Below, piece by piece: positions 7,700 to 15,247 of a stretch of 42,618 bases of DNA. The stretch covers positions 1 through 42,618 of the forward strand of contig NZ_JAUYOJ010000060.1 in the NCBI RefSeq assembly GCF_030697925.1. The letters are read 5' to 3'. Every line of letters starts with the position of its first letter. Position 1 is the stretch's first letter. Source of the DNA: Phenylobacterium sp. (GTDB taxonomy: Bacteria > Pseudomonadota > Alphaproteobacteria > Caulobacterales > Caulobacteraceae). Below the pieces are notes generated by a model. It ran no database searches. It was not told the DNA's origin and saw only the letters and a program-made list of their open reading frames with translations. A program made the translations under genes and the position numbers.

Positions 7700-8926
7700 A
7701 TGCACCCTCGATTTGTCGAAACTCGAATTCGCAATGCGCTGAAAGACACGCCCGTCGTTGCGCTGAACGGGCCTCGTCAGTCGGGGAAGACGACCCTCGC
7801 AAAGTTCGTGGCTGGCGAGGGTCGATCCTATTTCACGCTCGATGACGCCACAGTCTTGGAAGCCGCGCGATCTGATCCGGCCGGCTTCGTCCGTGGGCTC
7901 GACACGGCGATCATCGACGAGGTGCAGCGCGCGCCCGACCTGATGCTGGCGCTCAAGCGCTCCGTCGACGAGGACCGCCGGCCCGGCCGCTTCCTGATCA
8001 CCGGTTCGGCGAACCTCATGACCATGAAGGCCGCGCGGGAATCCCTGGCCGGGCGGATGGAGGTGATTTCCCTCCTTCCACTTGCCCAGGCCGAGGTGCT
8101 TGAGCAAGGCGAGCCGACCTTCCTGACGCGGGCCTTCGCTGGAAGGCTCCCGGCGTCGGCCAAACCCGTGCTCGCCGCCGATCTCGTCGCCCTGGTGCTG
8201 TCGGGCGGATATCCGGAGGTATTGTCCCGCGACACTGCAGGGCGTCGGCGCGCCTGGTGCCGGTCCTATATCGACGCCATCGCTGGGCGGGACGTTCGCG
8301 ACATTTCCACCATCGAGAAGTCTAACGAGATCCCCAACCTGATCCGGGTGGCGGCGCATCATTCGGCGCAGCTGCTCAACATCACGACGATCGGCAATGA
8401 TCTCCGCCTCGCCCGCAAAACGGTCGAGAGCTATCTCGACGTGCTGGAGCAGCTCTTCCTGGTTCGCCGCCTCGAGCCTTGGCGCCGCAACGACCTCAGT
8501 CGCCTGATCAAGACGCCTAAGCTCCACTTCATGGATAGTGCTCTGCTCGCAGCCGCCAGCGGCGTGACGGAGGAACGGATCGCTGTGGACCGCGGGCTCT
8601 TCGGGCCGATCCTCGAAACCTTCGTCTTCGCCGAGCTGCAGAGGCTGGCCTCTTGGTCCGACGAGCGCCTGCGCTTCTCTCATTATCGCGACAAGGACCA
8701 GCTTGAGGTCGATGTCGTCGTCGAGAGTGAGGACGGTGGGATGGTGGGCATTGAAGTGAAGTCGTCTGCGACGGTCCTCAACACGGACTTTCGGGCCCTG
8801 AGACGTCTGTCGGATATCGCGGGCAAGGCCTTTCGGGCGGGCGTGGTGCTCTACGACGGCGACCAGACCGTCAGCTTCGGCGACAATCTCTATGCAGCGC
8901 CGATCTCAAGCCTATGGGCGTCCTGA
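7700..8926 (+). CDS. AAA ATPase with DUF4143 and nuclease-like C-terminus
   Basis: This 408-residue protein has the AAA_14/DUF4143 architecture. Walker A is GPRQSGKTT at 24-32, Walker B is TAIIDEVQ at 69-76 and a sensor LITGSAN is at 99-105. The middle region (about 190-310) has the winged-helix-like DUF4143 body (TVESYLDVLEQLFLVRRLEPW). The C-terminus has E336-V-D338 and GIEVK at 350-354, the D..ExK pattern of PD-(D/E)XK nucleases. The family is widespread, often in mobile or stress islands, and its biochemical role is unsettled. It lies opposite the MNT-HEPN gene and shares no metabolic theme with the flanks. Confidence 0.85.
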   Translation: MHPRFVETRIRNALKDTPVVALNGPRQSGKTTLAKFVAGEGRSYFTLDDATVLEAARSDPAGFVRGLDTAIIDEVQRAPDLMLALKRSVDEDRRPGRFLITGSANLMTMKAARESLAGRMEVISLLPLAQAEVLEQGEPTFLTRAFAGRLPASAKPVLAADLVALVLSGGYPEVLSRDTAGRRRAWCRSYIDAIAGRDVRDISTIEKSNEIPNLIRVAAHHSAQLLNITTIGNDLRLARKTVESYLDVLEQLFLVRRLEPWRRNDLSRLIKTPKLHFMDSALLAAASGVTEERIAVDRGLFGPILETFVFAELQRLASWSDERLRFSHYRDKDQLEVDVVVESEDGGMVGIEVKSSATVLNTDFRALRRLSDIAGKAFRAGVVLYDGDQTVSFGDNLYAAPISSLWAS

Positions 8927-9036
8927 CTGCGGTCGACGGGCGGCGCTACGCAGCTGCAAGCTTCGGATGCGGTGGAGGTTTGGGGGTGCGCCCGATCAAC
9001 TTCTCAGCGTCGGCGAGTAGGTCCTGCCTGACGGCG

Positions 9037-9837
9037 CTACGACGGTTCGTCGAGCGCCGCGGCGCGCCTCAACACTTGCTCCGCCCTGAGTCGCACCGGA
9101 GGATCGACCATCTCACCGGCGATCTTGCCGACGGCGTCATTGGTGCTGACGATGCGGCGCGCCCAGGCGATGTCATCGGCCGACGGGGCGAAGCCCTCGC
9201 GGACGAACGCCACCTGCCTGGGGTGGATGCACAGCTTGCCGCCGAAGCCCAGGTCCACGGCGTGGCACGCGTCATGTCGCGCCAAGGCGCCGTCGTCCAA
9301 GGCGAGGGTGACGCCATCGAGGGGCGGGGCTATCCCCGCCAGGCGGGAGGCCAGCACGATCTCGCAGCGGGCCGCGAGCAGCGCCGTCTGGGTGTGCGCG
9401 CAGCCCAGGTCGGCGCAGTAGTCGATCGAACCGAACGCCAGGCGCTCGACCTGGGGGTGGCGCGCTATTTCGCGGGCGGAAGCCAGGCCGGCGGCGCTCT
9501 CGATCAAGGCCACGACCCGCAGGCCGGATGGAAGGCGCGCGAAGCCGTCCGCCTCCGCCTTCGGCAGGATGACCCCGGCGAAGGCGTTGGCCTGGACCGC
9601 CGCCAGATCGAGGTCGCGCCAGGGTGTCTGCGCGCCGTTGATCCGGACATAGACGGGCAGGGAGGTGAACGCGGCGGTGAGGCTGGCGCGGGCGAGGTCC
9701 TTGCGGTCCGGCGAGACCGCGTCTTCCAGGTCGATGATGATCGCGTCGGCTCCCGATCGGGCGGCCTTGGCGAAGCGCTCGGGGCGATCGCCCGGCACGA
9801 ACAGGGGCGAGATCGGGACGGGTCTGGCCTGGCTCAC
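9037..9837 (-). CDS. CitE-like CoA-ester lyase (second paralogue)
   Basis: This 266-residue HpcH/HpaI-family lyase starts SPLFVPGDRPERFAKA and shows IIDLEDAVSPD near 34-44, VRINGAQTPW, the metal-ligand segments ALIESAAGL and FGSIDYCADLG, and KLCIHPRQVAFV. It overlaps the CoA-transferase gene by four bases (ATGA), so the two are translationally coupled. The pair is a minimal activation-and-cleavage module: the transferase makes the CoA ester of a hydroxy-dicarboxylic acid and the lyase splits it to acyl-CoA plus an oxoacid or acetyl-CoA. The gap 8927-9036 upstream on the plus strand shows nothing. Confidence 0.87.
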   Translation of the reverse strand: MSQARPVPISPLFVPGDRPERFAKAARSGADAIIIDLEDAVSPDRKDLARASLTAAFTSLPVYVRINGAQTPWRDLDLAAVQANAFAGVILPKAEADGFARLPSGLRVVALIESAAGLASAREIARHPQVERLAFGSIDYCADLGCAHTQTALLAARCEIVLASRLAGIAPPLDGVTLALDDGALARHDACHAVDLGFGGKLCIHPRQVAFVREGFAPSADDIAWARRIVSTNDAVGKIAGEMVDPPVRLRAEQVLRRAAALDEPS

Positions 9838-10988
9838 CGATCGCCCCTTCCGGGAGCGGGTTCAACGGCGCGTCCGAGCAGTTCCCGTTGATGTTCGCCG
9901 AGCCGTGGAACGCGACCATAGCGCCGTGGCGCGCCCGACGACGACACGCCCGGCGCGGGCATGGCGACGGGCCCGCCGGCCGTCCCGACTTCAATTCTTC
10001 GCAGGAGCGCATGCTCGGAGAGCGCGGCCATGTCGTTGAGCTCGGCGAAGGCGATGTCAGCCTGGGCAAGGGCCTCCAGCAGCTCCAGCCTGCTCCTGGC
10101 GACGAACGCCCTGGACACCAGGCTGTCCGTCTCGGCTCGGTTGCGGACCCGATCGAGGTTGGTGGCGAAGCGCGGGTCGCCGCCCAGGCCGGGATCGCCC
10201 AGGACCCCGCTCGCGAGGCTTCGCCATTCACGGTCGCTCTGGATCGAGATGATGATCTGGCGGTCGTCGGCCGAGGTGAAGACGCCGTAGGGGGCGATCG
10301 AGGGATGGGCCAGACCCAGCCGCTCGGGCGTCCGCCCGCCCTCCGCATGGAGGAGGGGGACCGTCAGCCACTCGGCCATCACCTGGAACATCGACACCTG
10401 TATGTCGGCGCCCTCGCCGGTCTCGCGCTGGGCGACGAGGGCCTCGAGGATGGCGGCGTGGGCCGATGCGCCGGTGGCGATGTCGACCACCGATATCCCG
10501 ACCCGCGCCGGCGCCTCGGGACCGCCGGTGATCGACGAAAGCCCCGACTCGGCTTGGATCAGCAGGTCGTAGGCCTTGCGCGACGCGCCCGCGCCGACCT
10601 CGCCGTAGCCGCTGATGGAGCAGGTGATCAGATCGCGCCGGGCGCCGCGCAGCGCGGCTATGCCCAGTCCGAGCTTGTCGAGCGCCCCGGGCTTCAGGTT
10701 GTGGAGGAAGACGTCGGCCCGCGCGACCAGCCCCTTGAGCGCCGCCTGGCCGTCGTCGGCCTGCAGGTCGATGACGACGGACTTCTTGCCGCGGTTGAGC
10801 CACACGAAGTAGCTGCTCTGGCCATGGGCGACGTCGTCGTACCCGCGCGCGAAGTCGCCTTCCGGCCGCTCGATCTTGATGACCTCCGCGCCGGCGTCGG
10901 CCAGGCGCGCGCTGCAGAAAGGCGCGGCGACCGCCTGTTCGACCGCCACGACGACGAGCCCTTCAAGGGGCGCCTTGGGGTTGGCCAT
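9834..10988 (-). CDS. CaiB/BaiF-type (class III) CoA transferase
   Basis: This 384-residue family III transferase is complete. N-terminal VVVAVEQAVAAPFCSARLADAGAEVIKIERPEGD forms the CoA-binding Rossmann half. FVWLNRGKKSVVIDL at 61-75 and the catalytic D141 in AYDLLIQAESGL, equivalent to the Asp of formyl-CoA transferase, are present. GPEAPARVGISVVDIATG follows as usual. The closest themes by motif are succinyl-CoA:citramalate and mesaconyl-CoA transferases, which suits the coupled CitE-like lyase. The gene is transcribed away from the LysR gene at 11138, its likely regulator. The C-terminal 30 residues are arginine/proline-rich and less typical. Confidence 0.88.
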   Translation of the reverse strand: MANPKAPLEGLVVVAVEQAVAAPFCSARLADAGAEVIKIERPEGDFARGYDDVAHGQSSYFVWLNRGKKSVVIDLQADDGQAALKGLVARADVFLHNLKPGALDKLGLGIAALRGARRDLITCSISGYGEVGAGASRKAYDLLIQAESGLSSITGGPEAPARVGISVVDIATGASAHAAILEALVAQRETGEGADIQVSMFQVMAEWLTVPLLHAEGGRTPERLGLAHPSIAPYGVFTSADDRQIIISIQSDREWRSLASGVLGDPGLGGDPRFATNLDRVRNRAETDSLVSRAFVARSRLELLEALAQADIAFAELNDMAALSEHALLRRIEVGTAGGPVAMPAPGVSSSGAPRRYGRVPRLGEHQRELLGRAVEPAPGRGDR

Positions 10989-11089
10989 ACCCGAATCTCC
11001 TGGCGGCGTCGAACGCGCGGCGATGGCGCGCCGGCGCCGAAGACCGCCAGCTAGGCGCTCCCGACCTATTCATTCAAAGACATGTTTCC

Positions 11090-11102
11090 TATGGCAGGTA
11101 TA
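11090..11102. promoter_or_regulatory. candidate LysR box between CoA transferase and LysR gene
   Basis: The 149-base gap 10989-11137 separates divergent genes. TATGGCAGGTATA at 11090-11102 has the T-N11-A form with matching TAT/ATA ends expected of a LysR-type operator. It is preceded by GTTTCCT, close to the GTTCCTA arm seen at 4394. The site is weak and rests on pattern and position only. Confidence 0.3.
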
Positions 11103-11137
11103 AGTTGGACCGCCGGTCAGGGAGCCTTGGCAATTCC

Positions 11138-12091
11138 ATGGATGTGCGCCAGCTCAGATACTTCCTCGCCATCGTCGAGGCCGGTTCCCTTTCGAAGGCG
11201 GCGGGCCAGGTCGGCGTGGCGCAGCCCGCCCTGAGCCAGCACGTCCGGCATCTGGAAGCCGAACTGGGCGTGACGCTGCTCAACCGAAACGCCCGCGGCG
11301 TGACGCCGACCGACGCGGGTGAGCGGCTCTGCCGCGAGGCCCGGGCGATCCTCAACCAGCTTGCGGACCTGCCCCAGCAGGTGATGGGCGCCGTCACCAA
11401 TCCCATCGGCGAGGTCCGGATCGGCATGTCGGGGACGGTGAGCGAGCTGGTGGGCGTCCCGCTGATAGAAGCCGCCCGCGATCGCTATCCGGGGATCCGG
11501 ATACGGCTGGTGGAGGCCATGAGCGGCCACGTTCTCGACTGGTTGCGGCGTGGCGAGGTGGATGTGGCGCTGGTCTATGCGACCAGCGATCCCAAGGGCC
11601 TTGAGATCACCCACCTGCTGACGGAAGACCTTTGCCTGTTCGGCCGGCCGGGCGGCCAGCTCGACGCGCCGAAGGGAACCGTCGTCGACATGAGGGACGT
11701 CGTTGGACTTCAGCTCATCACGCCTGGCCCGACCCACGGGCTCCGGAGGGTTCTGGACGACGCCGCGGCGGTGGTCGGGGTTCCATTGCAGCCGGCCTTC
11801 GAGGTCGATTCCTACGGCAACATAAAGCGGCTGGCGCGATCCGGGATCGCCTACGCGGTCCTCACGCCGACCGCGATCGCCCGGGAGGTGGGCGAGGGCG
11901 TGTTCGAGTCCTGGCGCATCGGCCCGAAGCTCCTTCGTCGCAACATCTACCTGGCCCACTCCAGCGAGCGGCCGTTTTCCGCCGCGTCGGGCGTGGTGTC
12001 CGATCTGGCGCGGGAGGTTATCCGTCGGCTGGTGTCCGACGGCGTCTGGCTCGCCGACCTGGCCGGCGACGAGCAGGCTGGGCGGTCCTAA
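11138..12091 (+). CDS. LysR-family transcriptional regulator
   Basis: This protein has 317 residues from the ATG at 11138 (MDVRQLRYFLAIVEAGSLSK). A TTG 33 bases upstream would only add an untypical tail. The helix-turn-helix QVGVAQPALSQHVRHLEAELG is canonical and the effector domain starts near EVRIGMSGTVSELVG, like Nac-type regulators. It is divergent from the CoA transferase/CitE pair and is its probable activator. Its end at 12091 marks the left boundary of the large cluster: the first 39-bp element begins 62 bases later. Confidence 0.9.
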   Translation: MDVRQLRYFLAIVEAGSLSKAAGQVGVAQPALSQHVRHLEAELGVTLLNRNARGVTPTDAGERLCREARAILNQLADLPQQVMGAVTNPIGEVRIGMSGTVSELVGVPLIEAARDRYPGIRIRLVEAMSGHVLDWLRRGEVDVALVYATSDPKGLEITHLLTEDLCLFGRPGGQLDAPKGTVVDMRDVVGLQLITPGPTHGLRRVLDDAAAVVGVPLQPAFEVDSYGNIKRLARSGIAYAVLTPTAIAREVGEGVFESWRIGPKLLRRNIYLAHSSERPFSAASGVVSDLAREVIRRLVSDGVWLADLAGDEQAGRS

Positions 12092-12153
12092 CCTCCACCT
12101 GGGCCGCCTGGAGCCGCGACGTCGCCGCCTCGAGCGGGTCCTCCGGGCCCCAA

Positions 12154-12192
12154 GATTTTCGCCGCGCGGCCTTCTACTTATTGAAATCGACA
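12154..12192 (+). promoter_or_regulatory. 39-bp conserved element, copy a
   Basis: First of four same-strand copies. Conserved landmarks are TTTT, then G-C-C-G around a GC core (CGCGCGGCC), then TTATTGAAATCGACA. Read as a promoter, the -35 is TCGCCG (weakest of the four) at 12159-12164 and the -10 is TGAAAT at 12182-12187, 17 bp apart. It lies 62 bases past the LysR stop and 69 bases before the ATG of the flavoenzyme gene at 12262. Confidence 0.7.
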
Positions 12193-12261
12193 TCCCAGAT
12201 GGCGTCTGGCCCTATTGCCGTGAGGACCGAAAAGGTCAGCAAGCGGCGAGCAGGGCGCAGT

Positions 12262-13434
12262 ATGAAGGCGGACGTTGTCATTATTGGCGGGGGATTTGCC
12301 GGGATTTCGGCAGCATTCTTCCTGTCAAAGCATGTCTCCGTAGTTCTGCTGGAACGTGAGTCTTCACTCGGGACCCAGAGTTCAGCCAGAAGCGCCGAGC
12401 AGTTCACCGTCGGCATTTCGGCGAATACGATGCGGCCGCTGGGCCAGGCCAGTCGAGCCTTCCTCGAAAACCCGCCGCCCGGCTTCACCGATCAGGGTCT
12501 GCTGTCGCCGCGCGGCTGCCTCACGGTCGGCCGCGCTGAGCAGGTCGACCGGCTCCAGACCCTCCACGACCGGATCGCCGGGGTCGGCGCGGGCGTTCGA
12601 ATGGTCTCCCGCGGCGAAGCGCTCGACCTGTTTCCGGCCTTGCTTCCGGACGGCGTCGACATCGGGGTCTATGAGCCCGGAGCCGCCGACATCGACGCCG
12701 ACGCCCTGCTGCAGGGCTATGTTCGAGGCGCCAAGGCGCAGGGCGCGCAGTTCGTGACGGCCGCCGCCGTCCTGGCCATTCGCAAGGTGGGCGCCGCCTG
12801 GTCGCTGGAGACCACCGCGGGTCCCGTCGAGGCCTCGATGATCCTGAACGCGGCCGGCGCCTGGGTCGACGAGGTCGCCGCGCTGGCGAGCCTTCGTCCC
12901 CTCGGCCTTCGTCCCATGCGGCGCACGGCCTTCACCTTCGCCGCTCCGGTCGATGCCGACACCTCGCATTGGCCCTTCGTGAGCAACGTCGACTACAAAT
13001 GGTACCTGAAGCCGGAAACCGGCCGCTTCATGGGAAGCCTCGCTGAAGAGGTGCTGACGCCGCCGGGCGACGTCTATCCCGACGACATGGACGTCGCCCA
13101 GGCGATCCACAACATCGAGCAGGAAACCTCCCTCCAGGTCGGCCGCCCGCTCAGCAAGTGGGCGGGGCTGCGGAACTTCGTGGCCGACCGAAACCCGGTG
13201 CTGGGCGCACGCTCCGACGCCGAGGGCTTCTTCTGGCTCGCCGGACATGGCGGCTGCGGGGTGTTGTCCTCGCCCGCCATGGGCCAGGCCGCCGCCGCGA
13301 TCCTGCTGGATCGGGAGCTGCCCGAGGCCCTGCGGGAATTCGGTGTTTCGCCGGCGGACCTCTCGCCTGACCGTCCAGCCCTCACCACGCCCGCTCGTCC
13401 GACCGCGGCGAGCGCCCAGACCACCCAAGCCTGA
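12262..13434 (+). CDS. FAD-dependent D-amino-acid dehydrogenase, D-arginine dehydrogenase-like
   Basis: This 390-residue DAO-family flavoenzyme begins MKADVVIIGGGFAGISAA, the dinucleotide-binding GxGxxG. Several blocks match Pseudomonas D-arginine dehydrogenase DauA as I recall it: LSPRGCLTV, GADIDADALLQGYVRGA, NAAGAWVDEVAALA, GLRPMRRTAFTFA, WAGLRNFVADRNPV and EGFFWLAGHGGCGV. The family oxidises D-amino acids to imino acids at the membrane, reducing quinone. The loop near residue 45 reads SARSAEQF where DauA has a His/Tyr pair that shapes the pocket, so substrate preference may differ. An ATG at 12199 would extend it by 21 residues; 12262 matches family length. First gene after element a, followed by RidA. 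Confidence 0.82.
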   Translation: MKADVVIIGGGFAGISAAFFLSKHVSVVLLERESSLGTQSSARSAEQFTVGISANTMRPLGQASRAFLENPPPGFTDQGLLSPRGCLTVGRAEQVDRLQTLHDRIAGVGAGVRMVSRGEALDLFPALLPDGVDIGVYEPGAADIDADALLQGYVRGAKAQGAQFVTAAAVLAIRKVGAAWSLETTAGPVEASMILNAAGAWVDEVAALASLRPLGLRPMRRTAFTFAAPVDADTSHWPFVSNVDYKWYLKPETGRFMGSLAEEVLTPPGDVYPDDMDVAQAIHNIEQETSLQVGRPLSKWAGLRNFVADRNPVLGARSDAEGFFWLAGHGGCGVLSSPAMGQAAAAILLDRELPEALREFGVSPADLSPDRPALTTPARPTAASAQTTQA

Positions 13435-13477
13435 GGCGCGCCCGCGCCCGGATCGTAGAGTCCAAGAGAGTCAACCA

Positions 13478-13891
13478 ATGCAAGCCGACACGAAGGCCGC
13501 TCCGGGCCGCAAGCTGATCTCGTCCGGGAGCGAGTTCGAGGCCATCTACAACTACAGCCGCGCCGTGGTGGTGGGGAACCAGGTCATGGTGTCCGGGACC
13601 ACGGGCTACGACTACGCCACCGGCGAATTGCCGGTGGGCGCCGCGGCCCAGGCCGAGAAGCTGTTCGGCAACCTCGAGGCCGCGCTCGTCAAGGCGGGCG
13701 GGTCTCTCGCCGATACCGTTCGTGTACGGATTTATATCTCGAGCCCGGACGCCTATGAGGACGTCATGCAGGCCTATGCCCGCGCGTTCGCCGGGGTGAG
13801 CCCGGCCTGCACGACCGTGGAAGCCAAGCTCTTCGACCCCGCCATCTTCGTCGAGATTGACCTGGACGCCATACTCAATGCGCGGGCTTAG
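13478..13891 (+). CDS. ridA: RidA-family 2-iminoacid deaminase
   Basis: This 137-residue RidA/YjgF protein starts at the ATG at 13478. It shows the family core: SRAVVVGNQVMVSGTTGYD, QAEKLFGNLEAALVKAGGSLADTVRVRIYISSPDAY and a C-terminal VEAKLFDPAIFVEIDLDAI containing the Glu used in catalysis. The Arg of the active RidA motif is present in TVRVRIYI. RidA enzymes hydrolyse reactive imino acids to oxoacids and ammonia, and this copy sits directly after a D-amino-acid dehydrogenase whose immediate product is an imino acid. It overlaps the next flavoenzyme gene by 14 bases, so coupled expression is likely. Confidence 0.88.
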   Translation: MQADTKAAPGRKLISSGSEFEAIYNYSRAVVVGNQVMVSGTTGYDYATGELPVGAAAQAEKLFGNLEAALVKAGGSLADTVRVRIYISSPDAYEDVMQAYARAFAGVSPACTTVEAKLFDPAIFVEIDLDAILNARA

Positions 13892-15233
13892 CCTCTATCC
13901 GCACAGCCCGGACGATGTGATCGAGCGTATCGGTCAGCGGCCCCACGCCGTGCCGAAATCGGCGGATGTCGTGATCATCGGCGGCGGGATCGTGGGCGCC
14001 GCCTCGGCCTATTACCTGGCCGCTCGGGGGCTCAGCGTCGTACTGGTCGAGAAGGACCGGATCGCGTCCCACCAGTCGGGGCGCAACTGGGGCTTCGTGC
14101 GGACCCAGTACCGCGACCCGGCCGAGCTGCCCCTGGCGGTGAAGGCCCTGTCGCTTTGGCCGAACCTGGAATCGACCCTCGGCTTTCCCGTCGGCTGGCG
14201 CCGCAGCGGCTGCATCTTCGTCGCCAAGGACCAGGAAGAGCTGGCGGCGTTCGATGGCTGGCTCGAAGCGGCCGATGGCGTGGTCCCCGACGCCCGCATG
14301 ATGACCGGGTCGGACGTCGCCGACCTCATGCCGGTGTTCAGGGCGCATGCGCCAGGCGCTCTCTATACGCCATCGGACGGACAGGCCGAGCCGAGCCTGG
14401 CGACCATGGCCTTCGCCTGGGCCGCCGAAGCGCGGGGCGCTCAGATCCTCGAGGACTGCGGGGCCACCGCCATCGAGACGGCGAACGGCCGGATCGAGGG
14501 GGTGACGACAGAACACGGCTTCATCCAAGCGCGGGTCGTGGTCTGCGCCGCAGGAGCCGCCTCCCACCGGTTCCTGCGCGGGGTCGGTTTGATGTTGCCC
14601 CAGCAGGTGGTGCGCAATACCGTCTCGCTCACCGCGCCGATGCAGCCGCTCAGCCAGGCCTGTTTCTGCGGCTTCGGCGTGGGTCTTCGCCAGCGGGGCG
14701 ACGGCTCGTGCATCCTGGCGGCGGAATCAACCTCCGACATCGACGTCACGCTCGACCTGATGCGAGCCTCGCGCTTCTTCCTGCCGAGCTTCGTGACCCA
14801 TAGAAAAGCCTTCGCCTTCAGCGTCGGCCGGCCGCTGCTCGACGATCTTCACGACCGCGTCTCGTTGAGCCCGGAAGAGCGGATCATCGAGCCGCGGCGC
14901 CAGCGTCTCCAGGTCAACCAGCGGCGGGCGGGCGAGACGGCCAGGCTGCTGCAGACCCTGTTCGGCGGCCTCGACCAGGTCGCCGTCGTCAAGTCGTGGG
15001 CCGGCGCCATCGATGTGCTTCCCGACGCCTTGCCGGTCATCGACGGCGCGACGGCCGTTCCGGGCCTGATCGTGGCGACCGGCTTCTCGGGCCACGGTTT
15101 CGGCCTGGGCCCGGCCGTGGGCCAGGCCGTGGCCGACCTCGCCACCGGCGCGGCGCCGGACGTCGACCTCTCGCCGTTCCGCCTTGATCGCTTCGCGCGC
15201 GGCGACTACCGCCGCCCCCATGCGCCCCTCTGA
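13878..15233 (+). CDS. FAD-dependent amine/amino-acid oxidoreductase (DAO family)
   Basis: This 451-residue flavoprotein has an N-terminal leader of about 30 residues (YPHSPDDVIERIGQRP), then the FAD motif VVIIGGGIVGAASAYYLAARG and the adjoining SHQSGRNWGFVRTQYRDPAELPL, a form common in the SoxB-like branch that includes opine- and sarcosine-oxidase beta subunits. The C-terminus has SWAGAIDVLPDALPVID and TGFSGHGFGLGPAVGQAVADL, the second FAD-contact segment. It probably oxidises a secondary amine or N-substituted amino acid, which fits RidA upstream and an aldehyde dehydrogenase downstream. The start is ATG 13878; a TTG at 13857 lies deeper in ridA. It is a separate enzyme from the DauA-like one, not a duplicate. 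Confidence 0.83.
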   Translation: MRGLSLYPHSPDDVIERIGQRPHAVPKSADVVIIGGGIVGAASAYYLAARGLSVVLVEKDRIASHQSGRNWGFVRTQYRDPAELPLAVKALSLWPNLESTLGFPVGWRRSGCIFVAKDQEELAAFDGWLEAADGVVPDARMMTGSDVADLMPVFRAHAPGALYTPSDGQAEPSLATMAFAWAAEARGAQILEDCGATAIETANGRIEGVTTEHGFIQARVVVCAAGAASHRFLRGVGLMLPQQVVRNTVSLTAPMQPLSQACFCGFGVGLRQRGDGSCILAAESTSDIDVTLDLMRASRFFLPSFVTHRKAFAFSVGRPLLDDLHDRVSLSPEERIIEPRRQRLQVNQRRAGETARLLQTLFGGLDQVAVVKSWAGAIDVLPDALPVIDGATAVPGLIVATGFSGHGFGLGPAVGQAVADLATGAAPDVDLSPFRLDRFARGDYRRPHAPL

Positions 15234-15247
15234 AACAGGCGCCCGCC

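Noticed and set aside
13878..15233. Second flavoenzyme as PuuB (gamma-glutamylputrescine oxidase)
   Set aside because: The aldehyde dehydrogenase is PuuC-like, but this protein's N-terminal and C-terminal FAD segments fit the SoxB/opine-oxidase branch better and no gamma-glutamylputrescine synthetase is present.
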